38,794 bases of DNA from Actinomycetota bacterium (GTDB taxonomy: Bacteria; Actinomycetota; Nitriliruptoria; Nitriliruptorales; Nitriliruptoraceae): the NCBI GenBank assembly GCA_019348115.1, contig JAHWKB010000004.1:1-38794 (forward strand), written 5' to 3'. Under the pieces are notes generated by a model. That model ran no database searches and was not told the DNA's origin. It saw only the letters and a program-made list of their open reading frames with translations. Position 1 is the stretch's first letter, and each line of letters starts with the position of its first letter. Position numbers and translations under genes: made by a program. This document shows positions 26,553 to 33,366 of the stretch, piece after piece.

Positions 26553-27182
26553 TCAGGCGTTGATGGGCCTGAGCGACTGGATGTGCGGCGCGATGCGCTC
26601 GCCGGGGCAGCTCTTGGCTGCGTGGTCGCGGTGACCGGAGATCTCGAGGTCGGGCTCGATGTGGCCGAGCGCGACCCCGTCCTCGATCAGGTCCTTCGCG
26701 GCAGCCCAGGCCTCCGGGGTCGGGACGTGCTTGTCGCCGTCGATGGCGAAGGCGATGCCGATCGAGCGGTCGTTCATGCCGACGGTGTGGGCGCCCTCAC
26801 GGCCCCAGCCACGGCCCTCGTAGACGCGACCGGACTGGAAGACGACGAAGCTGTAGCCGAAGCCGCTCCACTGGTTGTCCTCGACGTGGGTCTTCTCGAC
26901 GGCGCGCATGAGCGCGGCCTCGCGCTCTGGAGCGACGACCGACGGGAGGTTCGGGCGCCAGAAGTGGTGGATGATCACGTCGTCGACCGAGCCGATGAAG
27001 GTGCCGCGGCCCGCGGTCGCGCCCCAGTCGCCCCGCTCGATGACGTCGACCTGCGGCTCGACGGGGGCTGCGACGGGCTCCACCGGCGCGACGCGCGGCG
27101 GTGCGGTGAACCCGACCGTGGCCAGGACCGCGGTCATGAAGACGGCGGTTCCGGCGGAGAACGAGAGGGGGCTGAGCTTCAA
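26553..27182 (-). CDS. Peptidoglycan recognition/N-acetylmuramoyl-L-alanine amidase (type 2) family protein
   Basis: Probable exported zinc amidase or peptidoglycan-binding protein. The TTG at 27182 is preferred: GGAG lies 6 bases upstream and it gives a clean signal/anchor (MKLSPLSFSAGTAVFMTAVLATVGF), 209 aa in all. Upstream alternatives (ATG 27269, GTG 27305) would add a polar tail. Residues ~50 on form a PGRP/Amidase_2 domain: RGDWGA, DVIIHHF (zinc His), FGYSFVVFQSGRVYEGRGWG, GAHTVGMNDRSIGIAF, and SGHRDHAAKSCPGE with the second zinc His, the Lys before Cys and the zinc Cys. All residues needed for amidase activity appear present. It lies downstream of the sensor kinase on the same strand. 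Confidence 0.86.
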   Translation of the reverse strand: MKLSPLSFSAGTAVFMTAVLATVGFTAPPRVAPVEPVAAPVEPQVDVIERGDWGATAGRGTFIGSVDDVIIHHFWRPNLPSVVAPEREAALMRAVEKTHVEDNQWSGFGYSFVVFQSGRVYEGRGWGREGAHTVGMNDRSIGIAFAIDGDKHVPTPEAWAAAKDLIEDGVALGHIEPDLEISGHRDHAAKSCPGERIAPHIQSLRPINA

Positions 27183-27322
27183 GGACGTCTCCGAGACAGG
27201 TCGCGGGCGTTCGGTGTGTCCTCTGGACAACCAGCCACTGGCCGGGTTTGTTCCGGACAAGCCGGACATCTCCCCGATCGGGCGATGCAGCTTCCTCCGA
27301 CCCACCGGAGCGACCAGGCCGC

Positions 27323-28549
27323 TCAGCTCGCCACGGCCCTCGGGAGGAGCACGGTCAGCGTCGAGCCGGGCCCGTGGGTGTTGCGTCGGGCGGTCACCTC
27401 GCCGCTCACGGCGTGCACGAGGGACTGGACGACGTGGAGGCCGAGCCCCGAGCCGGGGATGACGTCCCGGTCCACCCCGCGCGTGAACGGGGCGAAGATG
27501 TCGACCCCCGATGGGAGCCCGATGCCGGCATCGCAGACGGCGATACGGACCCGGCCGGCGTCGCTGCGCCCGACGTCGATCCGGACGTCGCCTCCGTCCG
27601 GGGAGTACTTCACGGCGTTCTCGATGAGGTGCTCGAGCACGATCCGGACGACCTCAGCGTCGGAGTGGGCGCGCGGGGCCTCCGGGTCGACCACGACCTC
27701 GAGGTGGTGGGCGGCGGAGAGGGCGCCGAGGTCCTTGGCGCACCGTCGGGCGATCTCCCCGACGTCGACGGGCCCGACGGAGACATCGAGGGCGAGGGCC
27801 GCCGCCTCCGACTCCGACAGCATGGACCTGACCTCCGCAGTCGCGTGGCTCGCGGCCCGGGCGATCGCGTGCATGGCGGTCTGCCGGTCCTCCTCCTCCA
27901 TCGTGCCGTCGTCCTCGACGAGCAGCGACGCCCAACCGAGGATCACGGTGAGCGGCGTCTTCAGCCGGTGCTGGGCAGCCGCCACGAACTGCGACCGCGC
28001 CCGCAGGAGCCGGTCGGCCTCGCCGGCCCGCTCGTTCGCCTCGTCCAGCTGCTGCCCCCGCACCACGGCGTCGGCGATGATCCGGCCGAACACGGCCAGC
28101 AGCGACTCGGTCTCGGCGTCGACGTGCACGCGTGACGAGCTGGCACCGCAGATGGTCCCGAAGACGGCGCCGTCGGGCAGGACCACCGGGACGCTCACGT
28201 AGGTCTGGATACCGAGATCGCGCGCCGCGCTGCTGTCCCCCCACGTCCCGGGGACGTCCTCGGTGACGTGCTGTCCCGACTCGAGGGCCCGCCGGCACAG
28301 CGTGTCCGACCACGGCACCTCGAGGCCCTCCTCGATCGCGAGGGTGCCGGCGTTCTCCGCGATCTCGATCCGCTGGACCTGTCGGTCCCAGTCGACGGCG
28401 GTGAGGTAGGCCGACTCGAGCCCGGTCACGGCCCGCACCGCGTCGAGCAGCGGACGCGTGACGGAGGCGAGGTCGCCACCGCCGGCGCCGACCTGGACGA
28501 GCGCGCGCCGGATCGCCTCATCCGTCGGTGCGCCCGCCTGGTCCTTCAC
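27323..28549 (-). CDS. GAF-domain sensor histidine kinase
   Basis: Soluble sensor kinase, 408 aa, no membrane helix seen. Residues ~15-170 are a GAF domain (TGLESAYLTAVDWD, VPWSDTLCRRALESG, VSVPVVLPDGAVFGTICGAS). The dimerisation/phosphoacceptor region is FVAAAQHRLKTPLTVILGW with the H-box His, an unusual QHRLKTP form of the SHELRTP block. The ATPase domain has the N-box LIENAVKYSP, G1 CDAGIGLP and G2 GSGLGLHVVQ. No response regulator is encoded next to it; the orphan receiver at 23608 is the nearest. GTG at 28549 has GGAG 5 bases upstream. It follows the DUF916-like gene by 30 bases. Confidence 0.93.
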   Translation of the reverse strand: MKDQAGAPTDEAIRRALVQVGAGGGDLASVTRPLLDAVRAVTGLESAYLTAVDWDRQVQRIEIAENAGTLAIEEGLEVPWSDTLCRRALESGQHVTEDVPGTWGDSSAARDLGIQTYVSVPVVLPDGAVFGTICGASSSRVHVDAETESLLAVFGRIIADAVVRGQQLDEANERAGEADRLLRARSQFVAAAQHRLKTPLTVILGWASLLVEDDGTMEEEDRQTAMHAIARAASHATAEVRSMLSESEAAALALDVSVGPVDVGEIARRCAKDLGALSAAHHLEVVVDPEAPRAHSDAEVVRIVLEHLIENAVKYSPDGGDVRIDVGRSDAGRVRIAVCDAGIGLPSGVDIFAPFTRGVDRDVIPGSGLGLHVVQSLVHAVSGEVTARRNTHGPGSTLTVLLPRAVAS

Positions 28550-28576
28550 CGTGGCTCCCGTGCCTGGGTCGAGCGA

Positions 28577-28582
28577 ACGCTA
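28577..28582 (-). promoter_or_regulatory. Candidate -10 box (TAGCGT) for the GAF kinase
   Basis: Minus-strand TAGCGT overlaps the TAG stop of the DUF916-like gene, 27 bases before the kinase GTG. It would allow kinase expression independent of the surface-protein pair. Hexamer only. Confidence 0.28.
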
Positions 28583-29620
28583 GTCCCCGGCAACGGCCGT
28601 TACGTGTTCCCGCCCCGCACCTTCGTCTGGCTCGTCCTCGTCCTCCCGCCGCCGCTTCGCGACGAGCCACAACATGGCGAGGCAGATGAGGAGAAGGAGG
28701 ACGGCAAGCCCATGGAGGGGTGTGATCCCTCCATCCGCACCGCCGAAGAAGGCCCCGCCAAGAGCGCCACCCCGCAACTCGTTCTCAGCCGCATCCGCCG
28801 CGCCCTCGGGCACATCGACAGGCTCGCCGGGCACGACCGTCCCGTCGCTCAACTCCACACCGATGACGACCTCGCCAGGCAAACCGGCTGGGAGACGCCA
28901 GTCCGCGGTTAGGGTCCGGGCGTAGCCCGGGATGATGTTCTCTGCCACCATCGGAACGCGGGCCACAGGTTCGCCTGTCGGCAGCGAGATGACGAAATCA
29001 CCCGAGGGGCGGACGTGCGCATCGCCGACATTCTCCAGAGCCACCTGCAGCACGACATCGCTGTCGGTGGCAGTGGCCGACATGGCAACGCCGCGGCCGC
29101 GTAACGACTGGTTCCATGGTCGTGGACCGCGGAGTAGGAAGATTGCCGCGAGCTGCGTCTCGACGTCGATTGCCGCCGCACCGTCCTCGTTCACGAGACG
29201 AGCTACGACGGCCTTATAGACAGCGACGTCGTTCGGAAACCGGAACTTGACCTCGATGGAGCGCGACTCCCCTGGAGCCAGAGCGATACGCCCCTCTGTT
29301 TCCAGCTGCATCGTTTCGCCGTCACCCTGCTCGAAGACAGGAGTGCCCTCCAGTGTGTGCCCGAGGTCAGCTCCGACGATCTCCAGGTCCTGAGTAGCCT
29401 CAGTGCCGTTCGAGATGATGACGTCGAGGGAATGCTCTCTCTCAGCCAGGTCTAGCTCGCCGCGCGTAGGCGTGATCGTGATGCCGTCAGGAGGCGCGAT
29501 GGCCGCCGGCCCGGCCGCAACGAGCGTCGACGTGCCGATCAAGAAGGCCAGTCCGCTCACCATACGGCGGACGGCCGGCGTGGACGCCGGCCGTCGCCGA
29601 GGATTCCTACGGCGAGGCAA
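28580..29620 (-). CDS. DUF916/WxL-binding-like membrane-anchored surface protein
   Basis: A 346-aa protein with an Arg-rich N-terminus and signal peptide (hydrophobic core about 20-42, then APPDGITITP), two beta-rich extracellular domains (about 45-140 and 165-265), a C-terminal transmembrane helix (HGLAVLLLLICLAMLWLVA, about 303-321) and an acidic cytoplasmic tail. The layout, with ITPTRGELDLAEREHSL, FRFPNDVAVYKAVVA and ENVGDAHVRPSGDF...PGYARTLTADWRL, resembles the DUF916/DUF3324 proteins of Firmicutes that partner WxL surface proteins. TTG at 29620 abuts the upstream TGA and has GGAG 5 bases before it. Base composition is clearly less GC-rich than in flanking genes, suggesting transfer. Function inferred only: cell-surface anchoring or binding. 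Confidence 0.7.
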   Translation of the reverse strand: MPRRRNPRRRPASTPAVRRMVSGLAFLIGTSTLVAAGPAAIAPPDGITITPTRGELDLAEREHSLDVIISNGTEATQDLEIVGADLGHTLEGTPVFEQGDGETMQLETEGRIALAPGESRSIEVKFRFPNDVAVYKAVVARLVNEDGAAAIDVETQLAAIFLLRGPRPWNQSLRGRGVAMSATATDSDVVLQVALENVGDAHVRPSGDFVISLPTGEPVARVPMVAENIIPGYARTLTADWRLPAGLPGEVVIGVELSDGTVVPGEPVDVPEGAADAAENELRGGALGGAFFGGADGGITPLHGLAVLLLLICLAMLWLVAKRRREDEDEPDEGAGREHVTAVAGD

Positions 29621-30145
29621 TCAGACTCCGGAACTCACGGTGTAGGTCAACTCGTGACGGTAGGTCCCCGCCGGGTCCAACGCCGTCGCCGGCTGCGTGA
29701 CCGTCAAATCATACGTGTCACTCGTCGTCAGAATGCCAGTAAGCGGGTTCGTAGCCAGCGCGACGGCCGTCGTCCCGACCGGAACCGCGAGGTTGCCGAC
29801 GCCGGTGCTGGTACCCGCATTCACCGCAGACATCGTCATGCCAGACGACAGCACGTTCGTGCCATACACCGAATTGATGGAATCCCATTCCTTCATCGTC
29901 GCGTTCAACGACTTCACCGAAAGGGTGTACGCCGTGTTGGCATCCACGGTGATCGAACCGATCGCCGCGGCCGTAACCGGCAGTTGGGCGAGCGTCGCAT
30001 CAGCGGGAGCGGACGAAATCGTGATCGTCCCAGCCAAAGTCCCTGTGACGTTCTGGGTCTCGGCGCCAGCGCCGGCGACACCGAAGGCGGTGGCGAGAAG
30101 GGTGCTGGCGAGGGCGGTGGCGGCGATCTTCCGCGAGATCCGCAT
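29621..30145 (-). CDS. Secreted WxL-like beta-rich surface protein
   Basis: A 174-aa exported protein: basic start MRISRKIAAT, hydrophobic core to about residue 25 and signal cleavage near GAGAET. The mature part is Thr/Ala/Val/Ser-rich, has no cysteine, and looks all-beta. It ends GTYRHELTYTVSSGV, which resembles the tail of WxL domains (Y..tLtWtL), with Tyr in place of the usual Trp. Assignment rests on this tail, the size, the secretion signal and the coupled DUF916-like gene; it is not a firm family match. ATG at 30145 has AAAGGA 7 bases upstream. Codon use is less GC-biased than in neighbours. It heads a leftward run with the DUF916-like gene, a kinase and an amidase. Confidence 0.66.
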   Translation of the reverse strand: MRISRKIAATALASTLLATAFGVAGAGAETQNVTGTLAGTITISSAPADATLAQLPVTAAAIGSITVDANTAYTLSVKSLNATMKEWDSINSVYGTNVLSSGMTMSAVNAGTSTGVGNLAVPVGTTAVALATNPLTGILTTSDTYDLTVTQPATALDPAGTYRHELTYTVSSGV

Positions 30146-30676
30146 CCGGGAATCCTTTGATCCGGGGCCGGATTGGAGGGCGGCCCGCTGTCACTCAGAG
30201 CATCGCCGCGGTTACTGGATGACTACATAGGGCAGGTTGCCCATCCTCACCTTCCGTGACGCGAAGAAGAGGACATACCCGGCACGGTCAGTGACCGTGC
30301 GGACAGGCCCGACAGCGCGAGCCCGGCCGCGTTCCCGCTCGTTCTGGGTGCGATCCGCGTCGAATCCGAACCCCGAGGTGCGGAATCGCGTGCCCGAGCA
30401 CGGGGCCGCGGGACGACCGCGTCACGGTGCGTGGTCGGGCCGAGCGCGGGGCGCGGCCCGCTGTCATCGTCCGCTCGGCCGGCGTTCGCTCGGCGTGGAC
30501 GGCGAGCAGGCACGGGACCGTGAGCAGCTGGGCCCGGGATACGGGGAGGGGCTGCTCGCGGTCGCGGTGGACCCCACGGTCCAGGCGGGACCGCGCGGCG
30601 GCGCGCTGCCACCGGGCACGGGAGCCGGGCAGGACTACGCTCGCCGGCCCGCCCCGACCGCACCCGCGAGGAACGC
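30146..30676. other. 531-base divergent intergenic region
   Basis: No gene is supported here. The ORFs across it (for example minus 30247..30696 and plus 30237..30890) are Arg/Pro/Ala-rich and look like GC-frame shadows. The left part (about 30190-30300) is AT-richer and should hold the leftward promoter of the WxL-like gene; a TATGTA at 30229-30224 (minus) is the best but weak candidate, and GGGCA/TGCCC forms a small hairpin at 30230-30242. The right end holds the TACGCT box of the rightward cystathionine beta-synthase gene. Confidence 0.5.
30636..30641 (+). promoter_or_regulatory. Candidate -10 box (TACGCT) for cystathionine beta-synthase
   Basis: TACGCT lies 35 bases before the ATG in non-coding DNA and would give a leader of roughly 30 bases. 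No clear -35. Confidence 0.4.
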
Positions 30677-32158
30677 ATGCGCGAGATCGACGTCACCGAC
30701 CGCTCGATCTACACCCGCACGATCGGCATCGAGCACGACCCGGAGGCGGGACCGCGGCGGAACATCGACGCGAAGGGGCGTGAGATCGCGCCGGACCTGC
30801 TCGCGCTCATGGGCGACACGCCGCTCGTGGCGATGGAGCGGATCTCGAAGGACGTCCCGCCGACGCTCATCGCCAAGCTCGAGATGCTGAACCCGGGTGG
30901 GTCGGTGAAGGACCGCATCGGCATCGCGATGATCGAGGCGGCAGAGGCGGCCGGCGTGCTGAAGCCGGGTGGGACCATCGTCGAGCCGACCTCCGGCAAC
31001 ACCGGGGTCGGGCTCGCGATCGCCGCGGCGCGGAAGGGCTACCGCTGCCAGTTCGTTGTCCCGGACAAGGTGAGCCAGGACAAGATCTCGCTGATGCGCG
31101 CCTACGGGGCCGAGGTCGTGGTCTGCCCGACGGCGGTGGATCCGGAGGACCCGCGCTCCTACTACTCGGTGTCCGATCGACTCGCGGCCGAGCCGAACGC
31201 GTTCAAGCCCAACCAGTACTTCAATCAGGCCAACCCGCAGACGCACATGATGTCGACCGGGCCGGAGCTGTGGCGCCAGACCAACGGCCTCATCGACGCG
31301 TTCGTCTGCGGCGTCGGGACCGGCGGGACCGCGACCGGCATCGGTCGCTACCTCAAGGGACGGAAGCCCGACGTCCAGATCATCGGCGCGGACCCGGAGG
31401 GCTCCCTCTACTCCGGGGACGAGATCCACCCGTACCTCGTCGAGGGCATCGGCGAGGACTTCTGGCCCGAGACCTTCGACCCGGCCATCGTCGACCACTG
31501 GTACCGCGTCTCCGACCGCGACTCCTTCACGACGGCCCGGCGCATCACCCGCGAGGAGGGGATCCTCGTCGGCGGCTCGGGCGGCACGGCCGTCTGGGCC
31601 GCGCTCGAGTACGCCAGGACGCAGCCGGAGGACGCCACCATCGTCGTGCTCCTCCCCGACTCGGGGCGCGGGTACCTGTCGAAGTTCCTCGACGACAAGT
31701 GGATGGCCGAGCACGGCATGCTCGAGCGCACCGGCGGCCGCAAGCACGTCACCGACGTCCTCGGCTCCAAGCCCGAGGAGCTTCCCGCCCTCGTCCACGT
31801 CCACCCCAACGAGACCGTGGCCCAGGCGATCGCGCTGCTGCAGGAGTTCGGCGTCTCGCAGATGCCGGTCTTCCGCGACGGCGTGCACGAGGACGCGATG
31901 ATCGGCGACGTCCTCGGCTCCATCCGCGAGAACGCGCTCCTCGATGCGGCGCTCAAGGACGCGGACGTCATGCAGAAGCCGATCGGTGAGGTCATGCAAC
32001 CGCCGCTGCCCGTCGCCGGCGTCAACGAGCCGCTCGACGACGTCTTCGCCGGCCTCGCGGCCGGCTCGCCTGCGGTCGTCATCGTCGACGACGAGCGCCC
32101 CGTCGGCGTCGTGACCCGCGCCGACCTCCTCACCTTCCTCGCGAGCCAGCAGGGCTGA
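30677..32158 (+). CDS. Cystathionine beta-synthase with C-terminal CBS pair
   Basis: PLP fold-II enzyme condensing serine (or O-acetylserine) with homocysteine to cystathionine; 493 aa. A ~36-residue N-terminal extension (MREIDVTDRSIYTRTIG...) precedes the normal family start DLLALMGDTPLV. The PLP lysine is Lys78 in NPGGSVKDRIG. EPTSGNTGVGLA and VCGVGTGGTATGIGRYLK are substrate and phosphate loops. Residues ~360-493 contain two CBS (Bateman) modules, VHVHPNETVAQAIALLQEFGVSQMPVF and VMQPPLPVAGVNEPLDDVF, which bind adenosyl ligands in relatives. ATG at 30677 has GAGGA 4 bases upstream. It is followed after 16 bases by the gamma-synthase/lyase gene, forming a transsulfuration pair. Confidence 0.95.
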   Translation: MREIDVTDRSIYTRTIGIEHDPEAGPRRNIDAKGREIAPDLLALMGDTPLVAMERISKDVPPTLIAKLEMLNPGGSVKDRIGIAMIEAAEAAGVLKPGGTIVEPTSGNTGVGLAIAAARKGYRCQFVVPDKVSQDKISLMRAYGAEVVVCPTAVDPEDPRSYYSVSDRLAAEPNAFKPNQYFNQANPQTHMMSTGPELWRQTNGLIDAFVCGVGTGGTATGIGRYLKGRKPDVQIIGADPEGSLYSGDEIHPYLVEGIGEDFWPETFDPAIVDHWYRVSDRDSFTTARRITREEGILVGGSGGTAVWAALEYARTQPEDATIVVLLPDSGRGYLSKFLDDKWMAEHGMLERTGGRKHVTDVLGSKPEELPALVHVHPNETVAQAIALLQEFGVSQMPVFRDGVHEDAMIGDVLGSIRENALLDAALKDADVMQKPIGEVMQPPLPVAGVNEPLDDVFAGLAAGSPAVVIVDDERPVGVVTRADLLTFLASQQG

Positions 32159-32174
32159 CACGACCGGAGCGACG

Positions 32175-33302
32175 ATGCACTTCAACACCCGCGCGATCCA
32201 CGCCGGCCAGGACCCCGAGCCGACCACCGGCGCGGTGAACGTCCCGGTCTTCCAGACCTCCACGTTCGCCCAGCCGGCCGTCGGCGAGCACCTCGGCTAC
32301 GAGTACGCGCGGACCGGCAACCCCACCCGGACCGCGCTGCAGGAGTGCCTCGCCGCGCTCGAGAACGCCGACGCGTGCGTCGCGTTCGCGTCGGGCCTGG
32401 CCGCGGAGGACGCGATCTTCCGCATGCTCTCCCCCGGCGACCACGTGCTGATGGCGAACGACGTCTACGGCGGGACGTGGCGCCAGATCTCGAAGGTCCA
32501 CAGCCGCTTCGGCATCGAGGTCAGCGCCGTCGACCTCTCCGACCTCGACGCCACGAAGGCCGCGATGCGCGAGAACACGCGCTACGTCTGGGCCGAGACG
32601 CCCAGCAACCCGCTCCTGAAGATCCTCGACATCGCGGCGCTGGCGCAGATCGCGAACGAGGGCTTCGCCGAGCTGGTCGTCGACAACACCTTCGCGACGC
32701 CCTACCTCCAGCAGCCGCTGGAGCTGGGCGCCGACATCGTCGTCCACTCGACCACCAAGTACATCGGCGGCCACTCCGACGTCGTGGGCGGCGCGGTCTG
32801 CACCGACGAGGAGAACGCCGAGGAGCTGCGCTACCTCCAGAACGCCGTCGGCGCCGTCCCCGGCCCGTGGGACTGCTACCTCACGCTCCGCGGCGCCAAG
32901 ACGCTCGCCGTCCGCATGGACCGGCACTGCGAGAACGCCCAGCGGATCGCCGAGTGGCTGACCGAGCACGAGGCGGTCGAGCAGGTCCTCTATCCGGGCC
33001 TCGCCGACCACCCCGGCCACGACGTCGCCGCGTCGCAGATGCTCGCCTTCGGCGGCATGATCAGCTTCCGCCTCCGCGGCGGCGAGGCGGCCGCGCGGCG
33101 GGTCGCCGAGCACACCGAGCTGTTCTTCCTCGCCGAGTCCCTCGGCGGCGTCGAGAGCCTCATCGAGCACCCCGGCGTCATGACCCACGCGTCCGTCGCA
33201 GGCACCGACCTGCAGGTGCCCGACGACCTCCTCCGGTTGTCGGTCGGCATCGAGCACGTCGACGACCTCATCGCCGACCTCGACCAGGCCCTCGCCGACT
33301 AG
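32175..33302 (+). CDS. Cystathionine gamma-synthase/gamma-lyase
   Basis: Trans-sulfuration PLP enzyme (Cys/Met metabolism family), 375 aa. It shows MHFNTRAIHAGQDPEPTTGAV, the YEYARTGNPTR loop, the PLP-stacking block FASGLAA, DNTFATPYLQQP, and the PLP lysine Lys195 in HSTTKYIGGHSD. The ending SVAGTDLQVPDDLLRLSVGIE is typical. Sequence alone does not separate synthase (metB, methionine direction) from lyase (cysteine direction). Being paired with cystathionine beta-synthase favours the reverse pathway, homocysteine to cysteine. It probably shares a transcript with the upstream gene. Confidence 0.94.
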   Translation: MHFNTRAIHAGQDPEPTTGAVNVPVFQTSTFAQPAVGEHLGYEYARTGNPTRTALQECLAALENADACVAFASGLAAEDAIFRMLSPGDHVLMANDVYGGTWRQISKVHSRFGIEVSAVDLSDLDATKAAMRENTRYVWAETPSNPLLKILDIAALAQIANEGFAELVVDNTFATPYLQQPLELGADIVVHSTTKYIGGHSDVVGGAVCTDEENAEELRYLQNAVGAVPGPWDCYLTLRGAKTLAVRMDRHCENAQRIAEWLTEHEAVEQVLYPGLADHPGHDVAASQMLAFGGMISFRLRGGEAAARRVAEHTELFFLAESLGGVESLIEHPGVMTHASVAGTDLQVPDDLLRLSVGIEHVDDLIADLDQALAD

Positions 33303-33354
33303 GACCGAGCCCGCCGAGCGCCCCGGCCAGCCCGGTCCGTCCGAACCGCTCGGA

Positions 33355-33360
33355 TACCGT
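33355..33360 (+). promoter_or_regulatory. Candidate -10 box (TACCGT), leaderless start of the PBP gene
   Basis: TACCGT ends 6 bases before the GTG at 33367 and no proper ribosome site is present. This is the layout of a leaderless mRNA, common in actinomycetes. It lies in the 64-base gap after the gamma-synthase gene. Confidence 0.4.
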
Positions 33361-33366
33361 CGCGGA

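Noticed and set aside
27183-27322. c-di-AMP (ydaO) riboswitch before the amidase
   Set aside because: Context fits, but I could not find the conserved sequence blocks; only generic hairpins are visible.
30247-30696. 149-aa minus ORF in the intergenic region
   Set aside because: Arg/Pro/Ala-rich, no ribosome site, no domain; overlaps the start of the cystathionine beta-synthase gene.
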